Made by a program: the position numbers and the translations under genes
The notes under the pieces: model-generated
Seen by the model: the letters and a program-made list of their open reading frames with translations, nothing else
What the model was told of the DNA's origin: nothing
Database searches by the model: none
From: Gemmatimonadota bacterium
GTDB taxonomy: Bacteria; Gemmatimonadota; Gemmatimonadetes; Gemmatimonadales; Gemmatimonadaceae
Direction of reading: 5' to 3'
Assembly (NCBI GenBank): GCA_040388625.1
Contig: JAZKBK010000002.1
Coordinates: 248,001-312,000 of the forward strand
Length of the DNA stretch: 64,000 nucleotides
In this document: positions 51,153 through 60,556 of the stretch, piece by piece
Numbering within the stretch: the stretch's first letter is position 1
Layout of the letters: every line of letters begins with the position of its first letter

Positions 51153-52069
51153 TCGACGGGACCTCTGCATTCCTCGAGGGCGTCGTGCGGACCGCCACTC
51201 CACTCGCATTCGCCGCGCTTGGCGAGACCGTTACGGAGCGGAGCGGCATAATAAATATCGGGTTGGAGGGAAGCATCATCGCCGGCGCGTTGGGTGCTGT
51301 CGTTGGTGCGGGATACGGTGGAGTCTGGGCCGGCTTTGCGTTCGCAGCTGTGTGCGGTTGCGCGGTCGCTGCAATTTTCGCCTTGTTTGCGGTCACGCTG
51401 CGTGCGGATCAGATCATATCGGGCACGGCTGTCACTTTGCTCGCGTTGGGTGGAACGGGAACACTGTACCGCATCCTGTACGGAAGCGCCGGTGCCGCTC
51501 TAAATACGCCTACACTCGATCCGATGCCGATACCGTTGCTGTCCCGGACTCCGGTAGTTGGCCGCGCGTTATTTGTGCAGCCGTCAATCACGTACGTCCT
51601 TTACGTGCTTGTTCCGGTGGTTATGTGGTGGACATACCGGACGCATGCAGGGCTCGGCCTGCGCGCGATTGGTGAAAATCCAGCGGCGGCAATAGCTGCT
51701 GGTATCCGCGCGAAAAAAGTGCAATTCCTTGCTGTGCTGTTTGGCGGGTTGCTCGGAGGCATAAGTGGTGGCACGCTCGTACTTGCACAGGCTGGCACCT
51801 TCGTCGAAGGCATGTCTGCTGGACGCGGCTTCATCGCCATAGCGATAGTTGTTCTCGGACGATGGAACCCGCTCGGCGCTGCACTTGCGGCGCTCCTGTT
51901 CGGGGCTGCGAGCGCGTTGCAATTTTTCTTTCAGGCAACCGGGAGTAACCTGCCGTATCAGCTATTTCTCGCCTTTCCGTACGTCCTTACTCTGGTCGCG
52001 CTGGCCGCTACGCACGGAAGAACCAACTCGCCGGCGGCGCTTGGAAGACAGGACTTCGAACAGAGTTAG
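51149..52069 (+). CDS. Nucleoside ABC transporter permease 2
   Basis: The 306-residue partner permease (YufQ type) has ALGETVTERSGIINIGLEGSII, LRADQIISGTAVTLLALGGTGTLYR and AGLGLRAIGENPAAAIAAGIRAKKVQFLAVLFGGLLGGISGGTL-type motifs in order, plus GRGFIAIAIVVLGRWNPLGA. It is paired with permease 1 as a heterodimer. It overlaps that gene by ATGA and is the last gene of the transporter operon. The PagL-like gene converges on it, with stops 8 bases apart. Confidence 0.92.
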   Translation: MIDGTSAFLEGVVRTATPLAFAALGETVTERSGIINIGLEGSIIAGALGAVVGAGYGGVWAGFAFAAVCGCAVAAIFALFAVTLRADQIISGTAVTLLALGGTGTLYRILYGSAGAALNTPTLDPMPIPLLSRTPVVGRALFVQPSITYVLYVLVPVVMWWTYRTHAGLGLRAIGENPAAAIAAGIRAKKVQFLAVLFGGLLGGISGGTLVLAQAGTFVEGMSAGRGFIAIAIVVLGRWNPLGAALAALLFGAASALQFFFQATGSNLPYQLFLAFPYVLTLVALAATHGRTNSPAALGRQDFEQS

Positions 52070-52076
52070 AGCAGAG

Positions 52077-52799
52077 CTAAGGCCTGAAGCCGATGTACAA
52101 CATCCGCGTATCCATTCCCGGGTTGACGCGCCCGGTGCCACCGTTCGATATATGCTGCAATCTGAATCCAAAGGTGGCCGTTCCGAAGCTGGAGTGGAGA
52201 TACATGCCGGTGTGGCCATCCGCGAGGAAGTTGAACCGGGTTTCAGCGGGATCCGGAATTCGGCGATCGAAGAACGCGGCTCCGCCACCCCCACCAATGA
52301 CGATACCAGTCCTGTCTGACAGATGCAGCGTGGCTTCAGCGGCGATCGGAATCAGGCCAGCTCCGAACGCCGTCTTCTTGTAGGGCAGGAGCCCAACCCC
52401 GCCTCCATTGTAAAACACCGTTTCGTATTCCCTGTTTGCCGTCGCGATTACCGCTGGAACCAGAGTTGGAGTGAAGCTGACTTCGCCGAACCGCCACCGA
52501 CCGATTAAACGCGCCGCGCTAACGCCGGCTACATAGAGCGCACGGTCTTCCATGTGACCTTCGCGCGTCTTGATAGGCTCATGAGTCCCACCAGCGAACC
52601 ATGCCCCATAGGACCAGTGATGGTCCGCGGGACGGGCAATCAAACTCGAGTCAACCGGTGGGGCCAGCACCTCGGCTGCCGGCCCTCTCGCGGCCTGTGC
52701 ACCAGACCGCGCCGACATAATGGCTAACGTCACCAGCATGCAGGCGACAGAAGATTTTACATGCCGGGCTACGACATTTGACGAGCCGATCAGATGCAA
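52077..52799 (-). CDS. PagL-like lipid A 3-O-deacylase (acyloxyacyl hydrolase)
   Basis: The product ends with a beta-barrel containing the PagL active-site signature GFRLQHISNGGTGRVNPGMD (His-Ser-Asn) and a terminal aromatic YIGFRP, as in outer-membrane deacylases that trim lipid A. Start TTG 52799 is preferred because a strong SD (GGAGG) lies 7 bases upstream and it gives a usable signal peptide (ACMLVTLAIMSARSGAQA). GTG 52853 is an alternative with AAGG. Its presence implies an outer membrane with lipid A. Confidence 0.82.
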   Translation of the reverse strand: MHLIGSSNVVARHVKSSVACMLVTLAIMSARSGAQAARGPAAEVLAPPVDSSLIARPADHHWSYGAWFAGGTHEPIKTREGHMEDRALYVAGVSAARLIGRWRFGEVSFTPTLVPAVIATANREYETVFYNGGGVGLLPYKKTAFGAGLIPIAAEATLHLSDRTGIVIGGGGGAAFFDRRIPDPAETRFNFLADGHTGMYLHSSFGTATFGFRLQHISNGGTGRVNPGMDTRMLYIGFRP

Positions 52800-52876
52800 G
52801 AGCTCACCTCCCCCCGCTTGCCAGAACCAGTCCACACTGAAAGCGCCATCCACCTGGGAGCCTTAATTTGAGGCCG

Positions 52877-54328
52877 ATGACAGCCATAGTACATGACCCG
52901 TCGGGAACAGAAGAGCCAGGTACAGCTCTCGTACTGAATCAGGCTCCTGCAAGGGAGCGTTGGAGCTGGGCGTTATACGAGTTCGCAAATACCATCTTCT
53001 CGATGAACATCGCGACTCTGTACTTCGCCGTGTGGTTGGTATCTGATCTTCACGGCTCGAATGCCGACGTAGCCGTCGGAAATGGGATCGCTTCCGTTCT
53101 GGTGATGCTATCCATACCTGTCCTCGGCGCGATTTCCGACGTAACGCGGCGACGTAAGCCCTGGGTGGTCGGATTCACTCTGGTCGCCGTGCTCGCGACG
53201 GTCGCCATCGGCGCCGTGGGCCAATACCTGATACCTCGCGTTGGGGATTCAGTGCTGAACCCGGCCGGTGCTACCGGATTTGTAATATCCGGACTTCCGT
53301 TGGTTTTCGTAATCGCCGCATTCGTCGTCGCGAACTACGCCTATCAGGGCGCGCTTCCATTCTACAATGCGATGCTGCCCGAGCTGGCCCCACCAAACAA
53401 GTGGGGACGTCTCTCCGGACTCGGCGCGATTCTCGGATATACGGGGTCCATCCTCGGCGTGCTCATGATCAAGCCATTCTTCGACGGGTCGCTCCCGGTA
53501 CTTGGACAGCTCCCAGGTACGTTCATGCACGCCCTGCGGACGGTGTTTCCGCTCGCCAGATCGGGCGGCCGTGTTGCGACATTCGCACCAACGGCGCTGC
53601 TTTATCTCGTCTTCAGTATTCCGCTGTTCGTATTCTGTCGGGATCACTTTCCGGTACGCACCCGCCAGACCATACCGTGGCGACAGGCATTCCACGATGT
53701 GGCAAATACGATTCGGGAATCACGCAAGTATCCCGGTGTTCTCAGGTTTATCATCGCCTCGTTCGTATATCAGGACGCAATGGGAACGATCATCAGCTTC
53801 ATGGCGTTGTACGCCGTGGTGGCGATGGGATTCAAGAGTGGAAGTGAGACGACACTATTTGTCGTGCTGACGATTCCCGCCGTCTTCGGGGCGTGGCTGT
53901 GGGGAAGGCTCACCGATTTCATCGGACCAAAGAATACACTCATGACCGTGCTCTGCGCCTGGGTCGTACTTCTCGTTGCGATGATTGCCGCGCCGTCACG
54001 TCAGGCGTTCTGGATAGTTGGTGCAATGATCGGCTTTATCTATGGCGGAGTGAACGTGGCCGAGCGTCCGATGCTGCTGCGGTTGATCCCTGACGAAGAG
54101 GCGGGGCGGTTTTTCGGACTGATGGTACTCTCGGCACGAGCGGCCGCCATTGTTGGGCCATTGGTGTGGGCGCTGGCTGTTGACGGACTCATGCCGAGCT
54201 TCGGCAAGGGCATTGCATACCGCGCCGGAGTTGCAACTGTAGCCATCGCGATGTGTATTGCGCTACTTATCATGCGTGGTGTCCCGGACAACTTTCCAGG
54301 AACGCAGACGCCGTCCGGCTCGTTATAA
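52877..54328 (+). CDS. UMF1-family MFS transporter
   Basis: The ~483-residue protein has about 12 membrane helices and UMF1/Atg22-like motifs: RERWSWALYEFANTIFSMN, IPVLGAISDVTRRRKPWV, ANYAYQGALPFYNAMLPEL, WGRLSGLGAILGYTGSILGV and WGRLTDFIGPKNTL. ATG 52877 is given; a TTG lies nine bases before. Substrates of bacterial members are unknown; yeast Atg22 exports amino acids from vacuoles. It is followed by the acyltransferase gene 9 bases downstream. Confidence 0.88.
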   Translation: MTAIVHDPSGTEEPGTALVLNQAPARERWSWALYEFANTIFSMNIATLYFAVWLVSDLHGSNADVAVGNGIASVLVMLSIPVLGAISDVTRRRKPWVVGFTLVAVLATVAIGAVGQYLIPRVGDSVLNPAGATGFVISGLPLVFVIAAFVVANYAYQGALPFYNAMLPELAPPNKWGRLSGLGAILGYTGSILGVLMIKPFFDGSLPVLGQLPGTFMHALRTVFPLARSGGRVATFAPTALLYLVFSIPLFVFCRDHFPVRTRQTIPWRQAFHDVANTIRESRKYPGVLRFIIASFVYQDAMGTIISFMALYAVVAMGFKSGSETTLFVVLTIPAVFGAWLWGRLTDFIGPKNTLMTVLCAWVVLLVAMIAAPSRQAFWIVGAMIGFIYGGVNVAERPMLLRLIPDEEAGRFFGLMVLSARAAAIVGPLVWALAVDGLMPSFGKGIAYRAGVATVAIAMCIALLIMRGVPDNFPGTQTPSGSL

Positions 54329-54337
54329 CCGAGTGGA

Positions 54338-55279
54338 ATGATTCAACGATTGGCACGCTGGCTCAGCGGAATCGGCTTGCACTGGTTCTACAGCGACATA
54401 CGCATCACTGGATTGGACCGTATCCCGTTGCACGGTCCGATTCTGGTGGCGATGAATCACCAGAGCGCGCTGGTCGATGCAATGCTGGCGCTTGATGTCG
54501 TTCCACGCGAAGTACGCATCACCGCGAAGGCCACACTGGGCGACAGCCTCGCCGGCGCAGTCTTGATGAAGGTAGCTCACATCGTGCCGCTCAGCCGCGC
54601 ATCCGATAGAGCTGTTGCGCATGATCCGCTTCGCAATCGTCGCTCTTTCGAGGCAATCATAGAAGAGTTGTGCGCGGGCGGAGCAGTGCTTCTGTTTCCA
54701 GAAGGAACGAGCCATAATGATCCGGACCTTGCGCCGCTAAGGACGGGCCTCGCACGCGTCGCACTGCGAGCACGTGAGGCCAACGTGCACGACATTCGGA
54801 TAGTCCCTATCGGAACCACGTTTGCCGACAAGGCTGAGCCGAATACAGTCGTGTCCGTACAGATTGGCGAGCCAATACTGATGGATGACTGGCCCGATGA
54901 CGATGTGCATCGGCTCACACAGGACGTCGCGAGCAGGCTTCGGACCGTTTCATTTACCGGAGATGTACGAGCACTGAACGAACCCGTGGAGGCGCGCCGG
55001 AATATCCTGATACGTACCGCAGCCTGGTGGGGACGAGTGATGCACGAAATCCCACTCCGCATCGCGCGCCGCCAGGCGATCAGGCTCAGCGGCGACGTCG
55101 GTGAGGTTGCGATGTACACGATGACCCTCGGCCTCGCAGCAACCCTGGTGTCCTACCTGATCGAAGTCCCGATTATCTGGGCGCTACTCGGCAGAGTCGT
55201 TGGGCTCGTGTTTCTCGCATCACTCGTTTCCGGTGCATACTGCGCTGCGTACACGGAACGCTTCCCGAAACGGTCCTGA
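54338..55279 (+). CDS. PlsC-like acyltransferase with C-terminal membrane helices
   Basis: The 313-residue product has the acyltransferase core: NHQSALVDAML (an HX5D variant of the usual HX4D, as in GPAT/DHAPAT-like relatives), the middle motif LSRASDRA, FPEGTSHNDPDLAPLRTG and IVPIGTTF. The C-terminal 70 residues contain two membrane helices (MTLGLAATLVSYLIEVPIIW and VVGLVFLASLVSGAY). It likely acylates glycerophospholipids at the inner membrane. It is probably cotranscribed with the UMF1 gene. Confidence 0.88.
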   Translation: MIQRLARWLSGIGLHWFYSDIRITGLDRIPLHGPILVAMNHQSALVDAMLALDVVPREVRITAKATLGDSLAGAVLMKVAHIVPLSRASDRAVAHDPLRNRRSFEAIIEELCAGGAVLLFPEGTSHNDPDLAPLRTGLARVALRAREANVHDIRIVPIGTTFADKAEPNTVVSVQIGEPILMDDWPDDDVHRLTQDVASRLRTVSFTGDVRALNEPVEARRNILIRTAAWWGRVMHEIPLRIARRQAIRLSGDVGEVAMYTMTLGLAATLVSYLIEVPIIWALLGRVVGLVFLASLVSGAYCAAYTERFPKRS

Positions 55280-55302
55280 GGTCGAGCGATGATTGCTCGA
55301 CC

Positions 55303-58113
55303 TCACAGCTTGGTATCGAGCCAGTTGTCGCCAACTCCAACGTCCACGACCAGAGGTACTGAAAGCTCGGCGGCGTGCTCCATCTGGTAGACAACTACCT
55401 CGCGCACATCATCAAGCTCCGATGGCTTGACATCGAAGACAAGCTCATCGTGAACCTGTAGCAGCATCCGGCTTTCAAAGCCCCGTTCGCGAAATGACTC
55501 ATCCACACGAATCATCGCGATCTTGATCAGATCGGCGGCCGAACCTTGGATTGGCGAATTTGCCGCGGTACGTTCGCCAAAGGCGCGCATGTTGAAGTTG
55601 CGCTCTCGCAACTCGGGGATATACCTGCGACGATTGAAGATCGTCTGCACGTACCCGTGCTCACGCGCGAACTCCACCATCGAGTCGAGGTATCGCTTGA
55701 CACCTTCGAACCGCTCGAAGTACTTCGCTATGAAATCCCGCGCTTCAGCATGGGTAATACCGAGCTGTCTGGAGAGCGCATGCGGCCCTTGACCGTAAAT
55801 CGTTGCGAAGTTGATGGTTTTTGCACGACCGCGCATTTCAGGCGTAACCGACTCCAGCGGTACGTCGAAGATGATCGACGCGGTCTGCCTGTGAATATCA
55901 CCACCAGCATTGAATGCCTCGACAAAATTGCTGTCGCGTGACAGATGTGCGAGTAACCGCAATTCGATCTGCGAGTAATCGGCAGCGAGCAACGTCCACC
56001 CGGCACGCGGCACGAAACCACGCCGGATGTCCCTGCCAAGCTCCCTGCGAATCGGAATGTTCTGAAGATTCGGATCACTCGAAGACAGCCTGCCGGTGCT
56101 CGCCACGGTCTGATTGAACGATGTATGAACCCTTCCGTCTTTCGGATTTGCTGACCGCGGCAGGGTGTCCAGATACGTGCTCTCCAGTTTGGCGAGCTCC
56201 CGGTATTCCATCAACAACGATGGGAGACGGTGCCCCTCCTCGGCGAGTTCCTGCAAGACGCTCGCGTCGGTGGAAGGACCCGTCGATGTCTTCTTCAGCA
56301 CCGGAAGCTTCAGTCTATTGAACAGGATCTCACGCAACTGCACGTTGGATCCAATGTTGAACTCCTCACCTGCTTCCTTGTAGATCTGCAGCTGTACCAG
56401 TTCGCGTTCACGTTGAAAGCGTTCCTTCAGTGTCGCAAATCGTTGGGAATCGATTGCGATGCCGTTCCATTCCATCTCGGCGAGAACGCTGATGAGCGGC
56501 ATCTCCACTTCCTTGAAAAGAGGAGTGAGCTCGTGGGCGTCTAGTTGTGGCTCGAAATGCGCGCGCATCCGCAGCGTCATGTCCACGTCTTCGCACGAAT
56601 AATCCCGAGCGATGTCCAGAGACACCCGGTCGAAGGTGATCTCCGATTTTCCCTTGCCACACACGTCGACATATGACGTCATCGTGTGATCCAGGAACTC
56701 GAGCGCCAGCATGTCGAGGGAATGCGACCGACGGCCTGGGTCCAGAACGTAACTCGCGATCATCGTGTCGAACTCGGCACCACGAAGAGTGACGCCCTCA
56801 CTACGCAGGACCAGCATGTCATACTTTGCGTTCTGAAGCGTCTTTGAAACGGACTCGTCTTCCAGCAGATCCCGGAGTGGCTTCATCGCATCCGACATGA
56901 GTGCCGGAAGGTTCTTCACGTTCGATGCCGGTTTGATCGCTGTCCCGAGCAGCTCTCCTTGATGACTGGTACCGTCCGTATGCGCGAAGGGAAAGTAGTA
57001 TGCCTCGCCCGGCGCCACCGCGATGGATATCGAAACGAGATGCGATCTGAGTGGATCGACCTTCGATGGCGATCCTGGATCGATGGTCGTTTCCGTGTCG
57101 ACCGCGATCGTCCGCGCTTTGCGTGCCTTACGTACGACTCGCTCGACTTCCACCAGAGTTTCTACTGTACTGTACTTTGCCGACTGGGTGACCTTTGGCG
57201 TTTCGACAGCGCCAGCGGCTTCCTTGGCGAACGTATGAAACTCCAGCTCGACATAGAGTTGTGCCAGAGCTGCGTTGTCCGGCGCGCCGACCCTCAATGC
57301 GTCGAGATCAAATTCGACCGGAAGATCGTCGCGGATTGTGACGAGCTCCTTCGAGAGGCGCGCGTTCTCTGCATGTTCGAGAAGAGCCTCGCGCGGTCGC
57401 TTCTTCGTGATTTCGGAGGCATGTGCGAGAATTTCCTCGAGGTGACCATAGGTGCCCACCAATTCACATGCAGTCTTGTCACCGATTCCTTTCACACCCG
57501 GCACGTTGTCCGACGAATCACCAACAAGAGACAGATAATCTGTGACGAAACTGGGTGGTACACCAAGCCGCTCGGCGCCATTCTCCACACCAACCCAGTG
57601 TTCTTCGACACTCGCTGGACCACCACGCCCGGGATTCAATAACCACACCCCTGGACGCACTAGCTGCTGAAAATCCTTGTCTCCCGATATGACGACAACG
57701 TTGACGCCGGCGTCCACGGATTTCCTTACCAACGTTCCGATTACGTCGTCAGCTTCGTAACCCTCCAGCGACAGAATCGGAATTCCGTACGCTGAGAGGA
57801 GCGAGCTGACTCGCTCCATACCGCGATCGAAGTCCGACTGCAGCTCCTCGGTCAGCTTCTCGCGCGTAGCCTTGTAGGCAGGGTACCGTTCGTGACGGAA
57901 TGACAGACCCGAATCATGCACCCATCCCAGATATTCCGGGCGGTGTGTATTCAACAGCCTCTGGAGAAAGTTTGCAATTCCCCACGCGGCAGACGTGTTC
58001 TCCCCACGGCTCGTGGTGAGAGGACGCGATATCAAGGCAAAGAAGGCGCGGTAGATCAGCGCATAGCCATCGACCAGAAACAGTCTTGGTGATTGTGGTA
58101 GCTCTACGTCCAT
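55303..58113 (-). CDS. polA: DNA polymerase I
   Basis: The 936-residue polymerase has three domains. The 5'-3' nuclease (residues ~1-290) shows FLVDGYALIYRAFFAL, GYEADDVIGTLV and SGDKDFQQLV. The 3'-5' exonuclease (~320-520) keeps all key residues: VDTETT, YDMLVLRSEG and YSCEDVD, so proofreading should be active. The polymerase (~540-936) has motif A LLAADYSQIELRLLAHLSRD, motif B RAKTINFATIYGQG and motif C LLQVHDELVFDV. The ATG at 58113 follows the upstream TAA with no gap. Roles are Okazaki fragment processing and repair. Confidence 0.97.
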   Translation of the reverse strand: MDVELPQSPRLFLVDGYALIYRAFFALISRPLTTSRGENTSAAWGIANFLQRLLNTHRPEYLGWVHDSGLSFRHERYPAYKATREKLTEELQSDFDRGMERVSSLLSAYGIPILSLEGYEADDVIGTLVRKSVDAGVNVVVISGDKDFQQLVRPGVWLLNPGRGGPASVEEHWVGVENGAERLGVPPSFVTDYLSLVGDSSDNVPGVKGIGDKTACELVGTYGHLEEILAHASEITKKRPREALLEHAENARLSKELVTIRDDLPVEFDLDALRVGAPDNAALAQLYVELEFHTFAKEAAGAVETPKVTQSAKYSTVETLVEVERVVRKARKARTIAVDTETTIDPGSPSKVDPLRSHLVSISIAVAPGEAYYFPFAHTDGTSHQGELLGTAIKPASNVKNLPALMSDAMKPLRDLLEDESVSKTLQNAKYDMLVLRSEGVTLRGAEFDTMIASYVLDPGRRSHSLDMLALEFLDHTMTSYVDVCGKGKSEITFDRVSLDIARDYSCEDVDMTLRMRAHFEPQLDAHELTPLFKEVEMPLISVLAEMEWNGIAIDSQRFATLKERFQRERELVQLQIYKEAGEEFNIGSNVQLREILFNRLKLPVLKKTSTGPSTDASVLQELAEEGHRLPSLLMEYRELAKLESTYLDTLPRSANPKDGRVHTSFNQTVASTGRLSSSDPNLQNIPIRRELGRDIRRGFVPRAGWTLLAADYSQIELRLLAHLSRDSNFVEAFNAGGDIHRQTASIIFDVPLESVTPEMRGRAKTINFATIYGQGPHALSRQLGITHAEARDFIAKYFERFEGVKRYLDSMVEFAREHGYVQTIFNRRRYIPELRERNFNMRAFGERTAANSPIQGSAADLIKIAMIRVDESFRERGFESRMLLQVHDELVFDVKPSELDDVREVVVYQMEHAAELSVPLVVDVGVGDNWLDTKL

Positions 58114-59523
58114 TTATCTGTTCGTCATGCGGGTGAGTAATGATTGGAACACCGCCATGCTCGGTCGTGTGAGACGCCACTGGCGGGTGTCGTTGGGATC
58201 GTAGAATATGATCCGTGTCTGATACTGGCTGTACTCCCACACGAGAATCCGCACGCGCGTCGACAGCTGATTCACCACCCCGATATCTCCCATATACATC
58301 GACCCGTAATCCTCGTACGAGTTCGTCGGTGCACCAAGGCTCACGAACACCATGCCGCGATCCGACAGCCACCCACGTGGCGTATCGGTGATGAAAATCG
58401 CATTGGCATCGCGAATCCTGCCGAAATAATCGTCCAGCGCTTCGTTCTGTGGCGTCGACGGATTTGGATCGGTCGCGTGCAGAAACGCGGTCCATCGCGC
58501 ACCGCGTTCCTCTGGCTTTGCGTCGTACAGCGGTTTCAGTTTGTCCGGAGTGCTGAAAAAACGCAGATACCCCAACATGTCCTTGAATGACAACACTGGA
58601 AGATCGGGACCGAAGCCGACGAACATCCGCGTACCGATGGTGTCGGGCGATCCAGGCAGCGTTGCGATGATGGTCCCGATGCCCACATCGGCATGAACGA
58701 GCGGAACAGTTACAATGCCCGATGCAAGGCCAGCACTTTGCGCTGAAAGTGACCTGCTTCCTTGCCAGGCGACCTTGCCGTCCGGAGTACGAACCTGCAT
58801 GGAGACCGGACCGGCTGTGCCATATGACTCCAGGTAGACCGCCACGGAGTCATCGACACCGAACAGGTAAGACGCGCGTGGGGCGGGAAGATACGATGGC
58901 ACCGAGTCCAGGTTCTGCCGTGACTTTGCCTCGTATACCGGCTCGAGGGTGGATAGTGCCGGAGACGACAGTTTCGGAACAGTGATTGACTGGCGTTGGC
59001 CCGCACTACGTTGGCCGCTTCCATCTCGTACCGCATAGGTCACCGAATAACTGCCGGGAACCACACGGAATGCTCTACGATATATCACGCTCTCGTCCGT
59101 CCGGGACGTTTCCCTGAACGTCGGCACACGCACCGACTCGCTGTCCCGAGACTGGGCTACCATGCCAGCACTGTTTTCCAGTGTGAGATCCACAGCATAG
59201 CTGGCTGAGTAGCCATCCGGATCCTTCCTGAAGGACAGGCCCTTGTTCGGCAGCGACATTCCAACGACAACAAGCGTAGTGTCAGGCGACTTGGTGGCGA
59301 AGTAGGCAACGTCACCGACAAAGAAGATCGGCGGACCCGATGCGGCGAGTCCCATCCTGCCATAGATGGTAGCAAATACCCCCGTATCCCCAGCCGTCGA
59401 GGCACGGTTCGGGTCGTAGCTCTGCAGGGGATCTCTACCCCCGGACCCAGGACCAGCAGCGTTACCCGAGGCGCACGCCGCTAGAAATACCACCGCGCCA
59501 AGTCTGAGCCATCTGAGCGACAT
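58114..59523 (-). CDS. GWxTD-domain lipoprotein
   Basis: About 469 residues start at ATG 59523 with a lipoprotein signal (SLRWLRLGAVVFLAAC); ATG 59544 is an alternative. The C-terminal part matches the GWxTD domain. The motif appears as RGWLSDRGMVFVSLGAP, with neighbours FFSTPDKLKPLYDAKPEERGARW, EDYGSMYMGD and VWEYSQYQTRIIFYDPN. The middle is strand-rich and Ig-like. The domain is common in Gemmatimonadota, Acidobacteria and Bacteroidetes-related groups and has no known function. The stop touches the polA ATG directly. Confidence 0.85.
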   Translation of the reverse strand: MSLRWLRLGAVVFLAACASGNAAGPGSGGRDPLQSYDPNRASTAGDTGVFATIYGRMGLAASGPPIFFVGDVAYFATKSPDTTLVVVGMSLPNKGLSFRKDPDGYSASYAVDLTLENSAGMVAQSRDSESVRVPTFRETSRTDESVIYRRAFRVVPGSYSVTYAVRDGSGQRSAGQRQSITVPKLSSPALSTLEPVYEAKSRQNLDSVPSYLPAPRASYLFGVDDSVAVYLESYGTAGPVSMQVRTPDGKVAWQGSRSLSAQSAGLASGIVTVPLVHADVGIGTIIATLPGSPDTIGTRMFVGFGPDLPVLSFKDMLGYLRFFSTPDKLKPLYDAKPEERGARWTAFLHATDPNPSTPQNEALDDYFGRIRDANAIFITDTPRGWLSDRGMVFVSLGAPTNSYEDYGSMYMGDIGVVNQLSTRVRILVWEYSQYQTRIIFYDPNDTRQWRLTRPSMAVFQSLLTRMTNR

Positions 59524-59638
59524 CACTGTCATGCACTGGTCCATGGGTGTGAGGGCAGCGAAGGCATCGCACGATCATTACGTATTATATAGCGTCCTGC
59601 CCCTGTCCCCGCCGCCCAATTCGCATTAGGTTCGCCGA

Positions 59639-60556
59639 GTGCCACGAGAAAATCTGGTCGGAACGACGATCGCCGGGTACGCGATCGACCGAGAGGTCGG
59701 TGAAGGCGGTACGTCCGCCGTTTACGAAGCGCATCACTCCGAGCATGGGCGCGTAGCGCTCAAAGTGCTGCGAGAGCGTCTGCGGCAGGATCCTACTGCT
59801 GTCGCGCGGTTCATCCGTGAAGCGAAGTTCGGTGCTCGCGTAGAACATGGCAACGTCGTTCGCACGATCGAAACAGGCGAAGCCGAAGGCGGAATCCCAT
59901 TCCTCGCCATCGAATGGGCTGCCGGGGAATTGCTGGAAAGATACGCCAAAACAAAAGGCCATCTCGATCCAGCCGAGGCGTCGGTAATCACTGTTCAGAT
60001 TGCCGCTGCCGTCGATGCCGCGCATTGCCAGAACATAGTCCATCGCGATCTGAAGCCTGACAATGTCATGTACGACCCGCAAACCCGTACAGTCAAGCTG
60101 CTCGACTTCGGAATCGCGACTGACACGAATACACCAGCCGACGAGCGTCTGACGCGGGCCGGCTTCTTCGTGGGAACGCTGATGTATGTGGCCCCCGAAG
60201 CGTTGTCTGGTGAATTGGTCACACCAGCCGCAGATCAGTATTCCCTGGCCACCATCGCGTACTTTCTGCTCACAGGCTGCCACCCCTATACGGCCAAGCA
60301 GCCACGGGAAATGTTCACGCAGCTCCTCACCATGCCGCCAATTCCACTCAGCCAGGCAAATGAAGATCTGCAGTTCCGCCCGGAAGTCGAGGAAGTCGTA
60401 ATGCGCGGTCTCTCCCGACAACCCAAGGACCGCTATCCGAGCGTCATGGAGTTCGCCGTCGAGCTGGAACGGACACTTGCACTGCCGGTTGAAGAGAAGG
60501 GAAAACTATCCAGGCTACTACGCCGCTTCTCCAGGCAACCAGACCGTAAACGTTGA
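59639..60556 (+). CDS. Soluble Ser/Thr protein kinase (Hanks type)
   Basis: The 305-residue kinase starts at GTG 59639. Motifs are the glycine loop VGEGGTSAVYEA, the lysine in VALKVL, REAKFGARVEHGNVV, the catalytic loop IVHRDLKPDNVMYD, the metal motif LLDFGIA, and GTLMYVAPEAL. All catalytic residues are present. No membrane or sensor domain follows, and the protein ends shortly after subdomain XI with a basic tail (RLLRRFSRQPDRKR). Its last 39 bases overlap the end of the convergent histidine kinase gene. Confidence 0.92.
   Translation: MPRENLVGTTIAGYAIDREVGEGGTSAVYEAHHSEHGRVALKVLRERLRQDPTAVARFIREAKFGARVEHGNVVRTIETGEAEGGIPFLAIEWAAGELLERYAKTKGHLDPAEASVITVQIAAAVDAAHCQNIVHRDLKPDNVMYDPQTRTVKLLDFGIATDTNTPADERLTRAGFFVGTLMYVAPEALSGELVTPAADQYSLATIAYFLLTGCHPYTAKQPREMFTQLLTMPPIPLSQANEDLQFRPEVEEVVMRGLSRQPKDRYPSVMEFAVELERTLALPVEEKGKLSRLLRRFSRQPDRKR

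Noticed and set aside
56959-57642. Plus-strand open frame inside polA
   Set aside because: The polA exonuclease and nuclease motifs are on the other strand; the composition of this frame is not protein-like.
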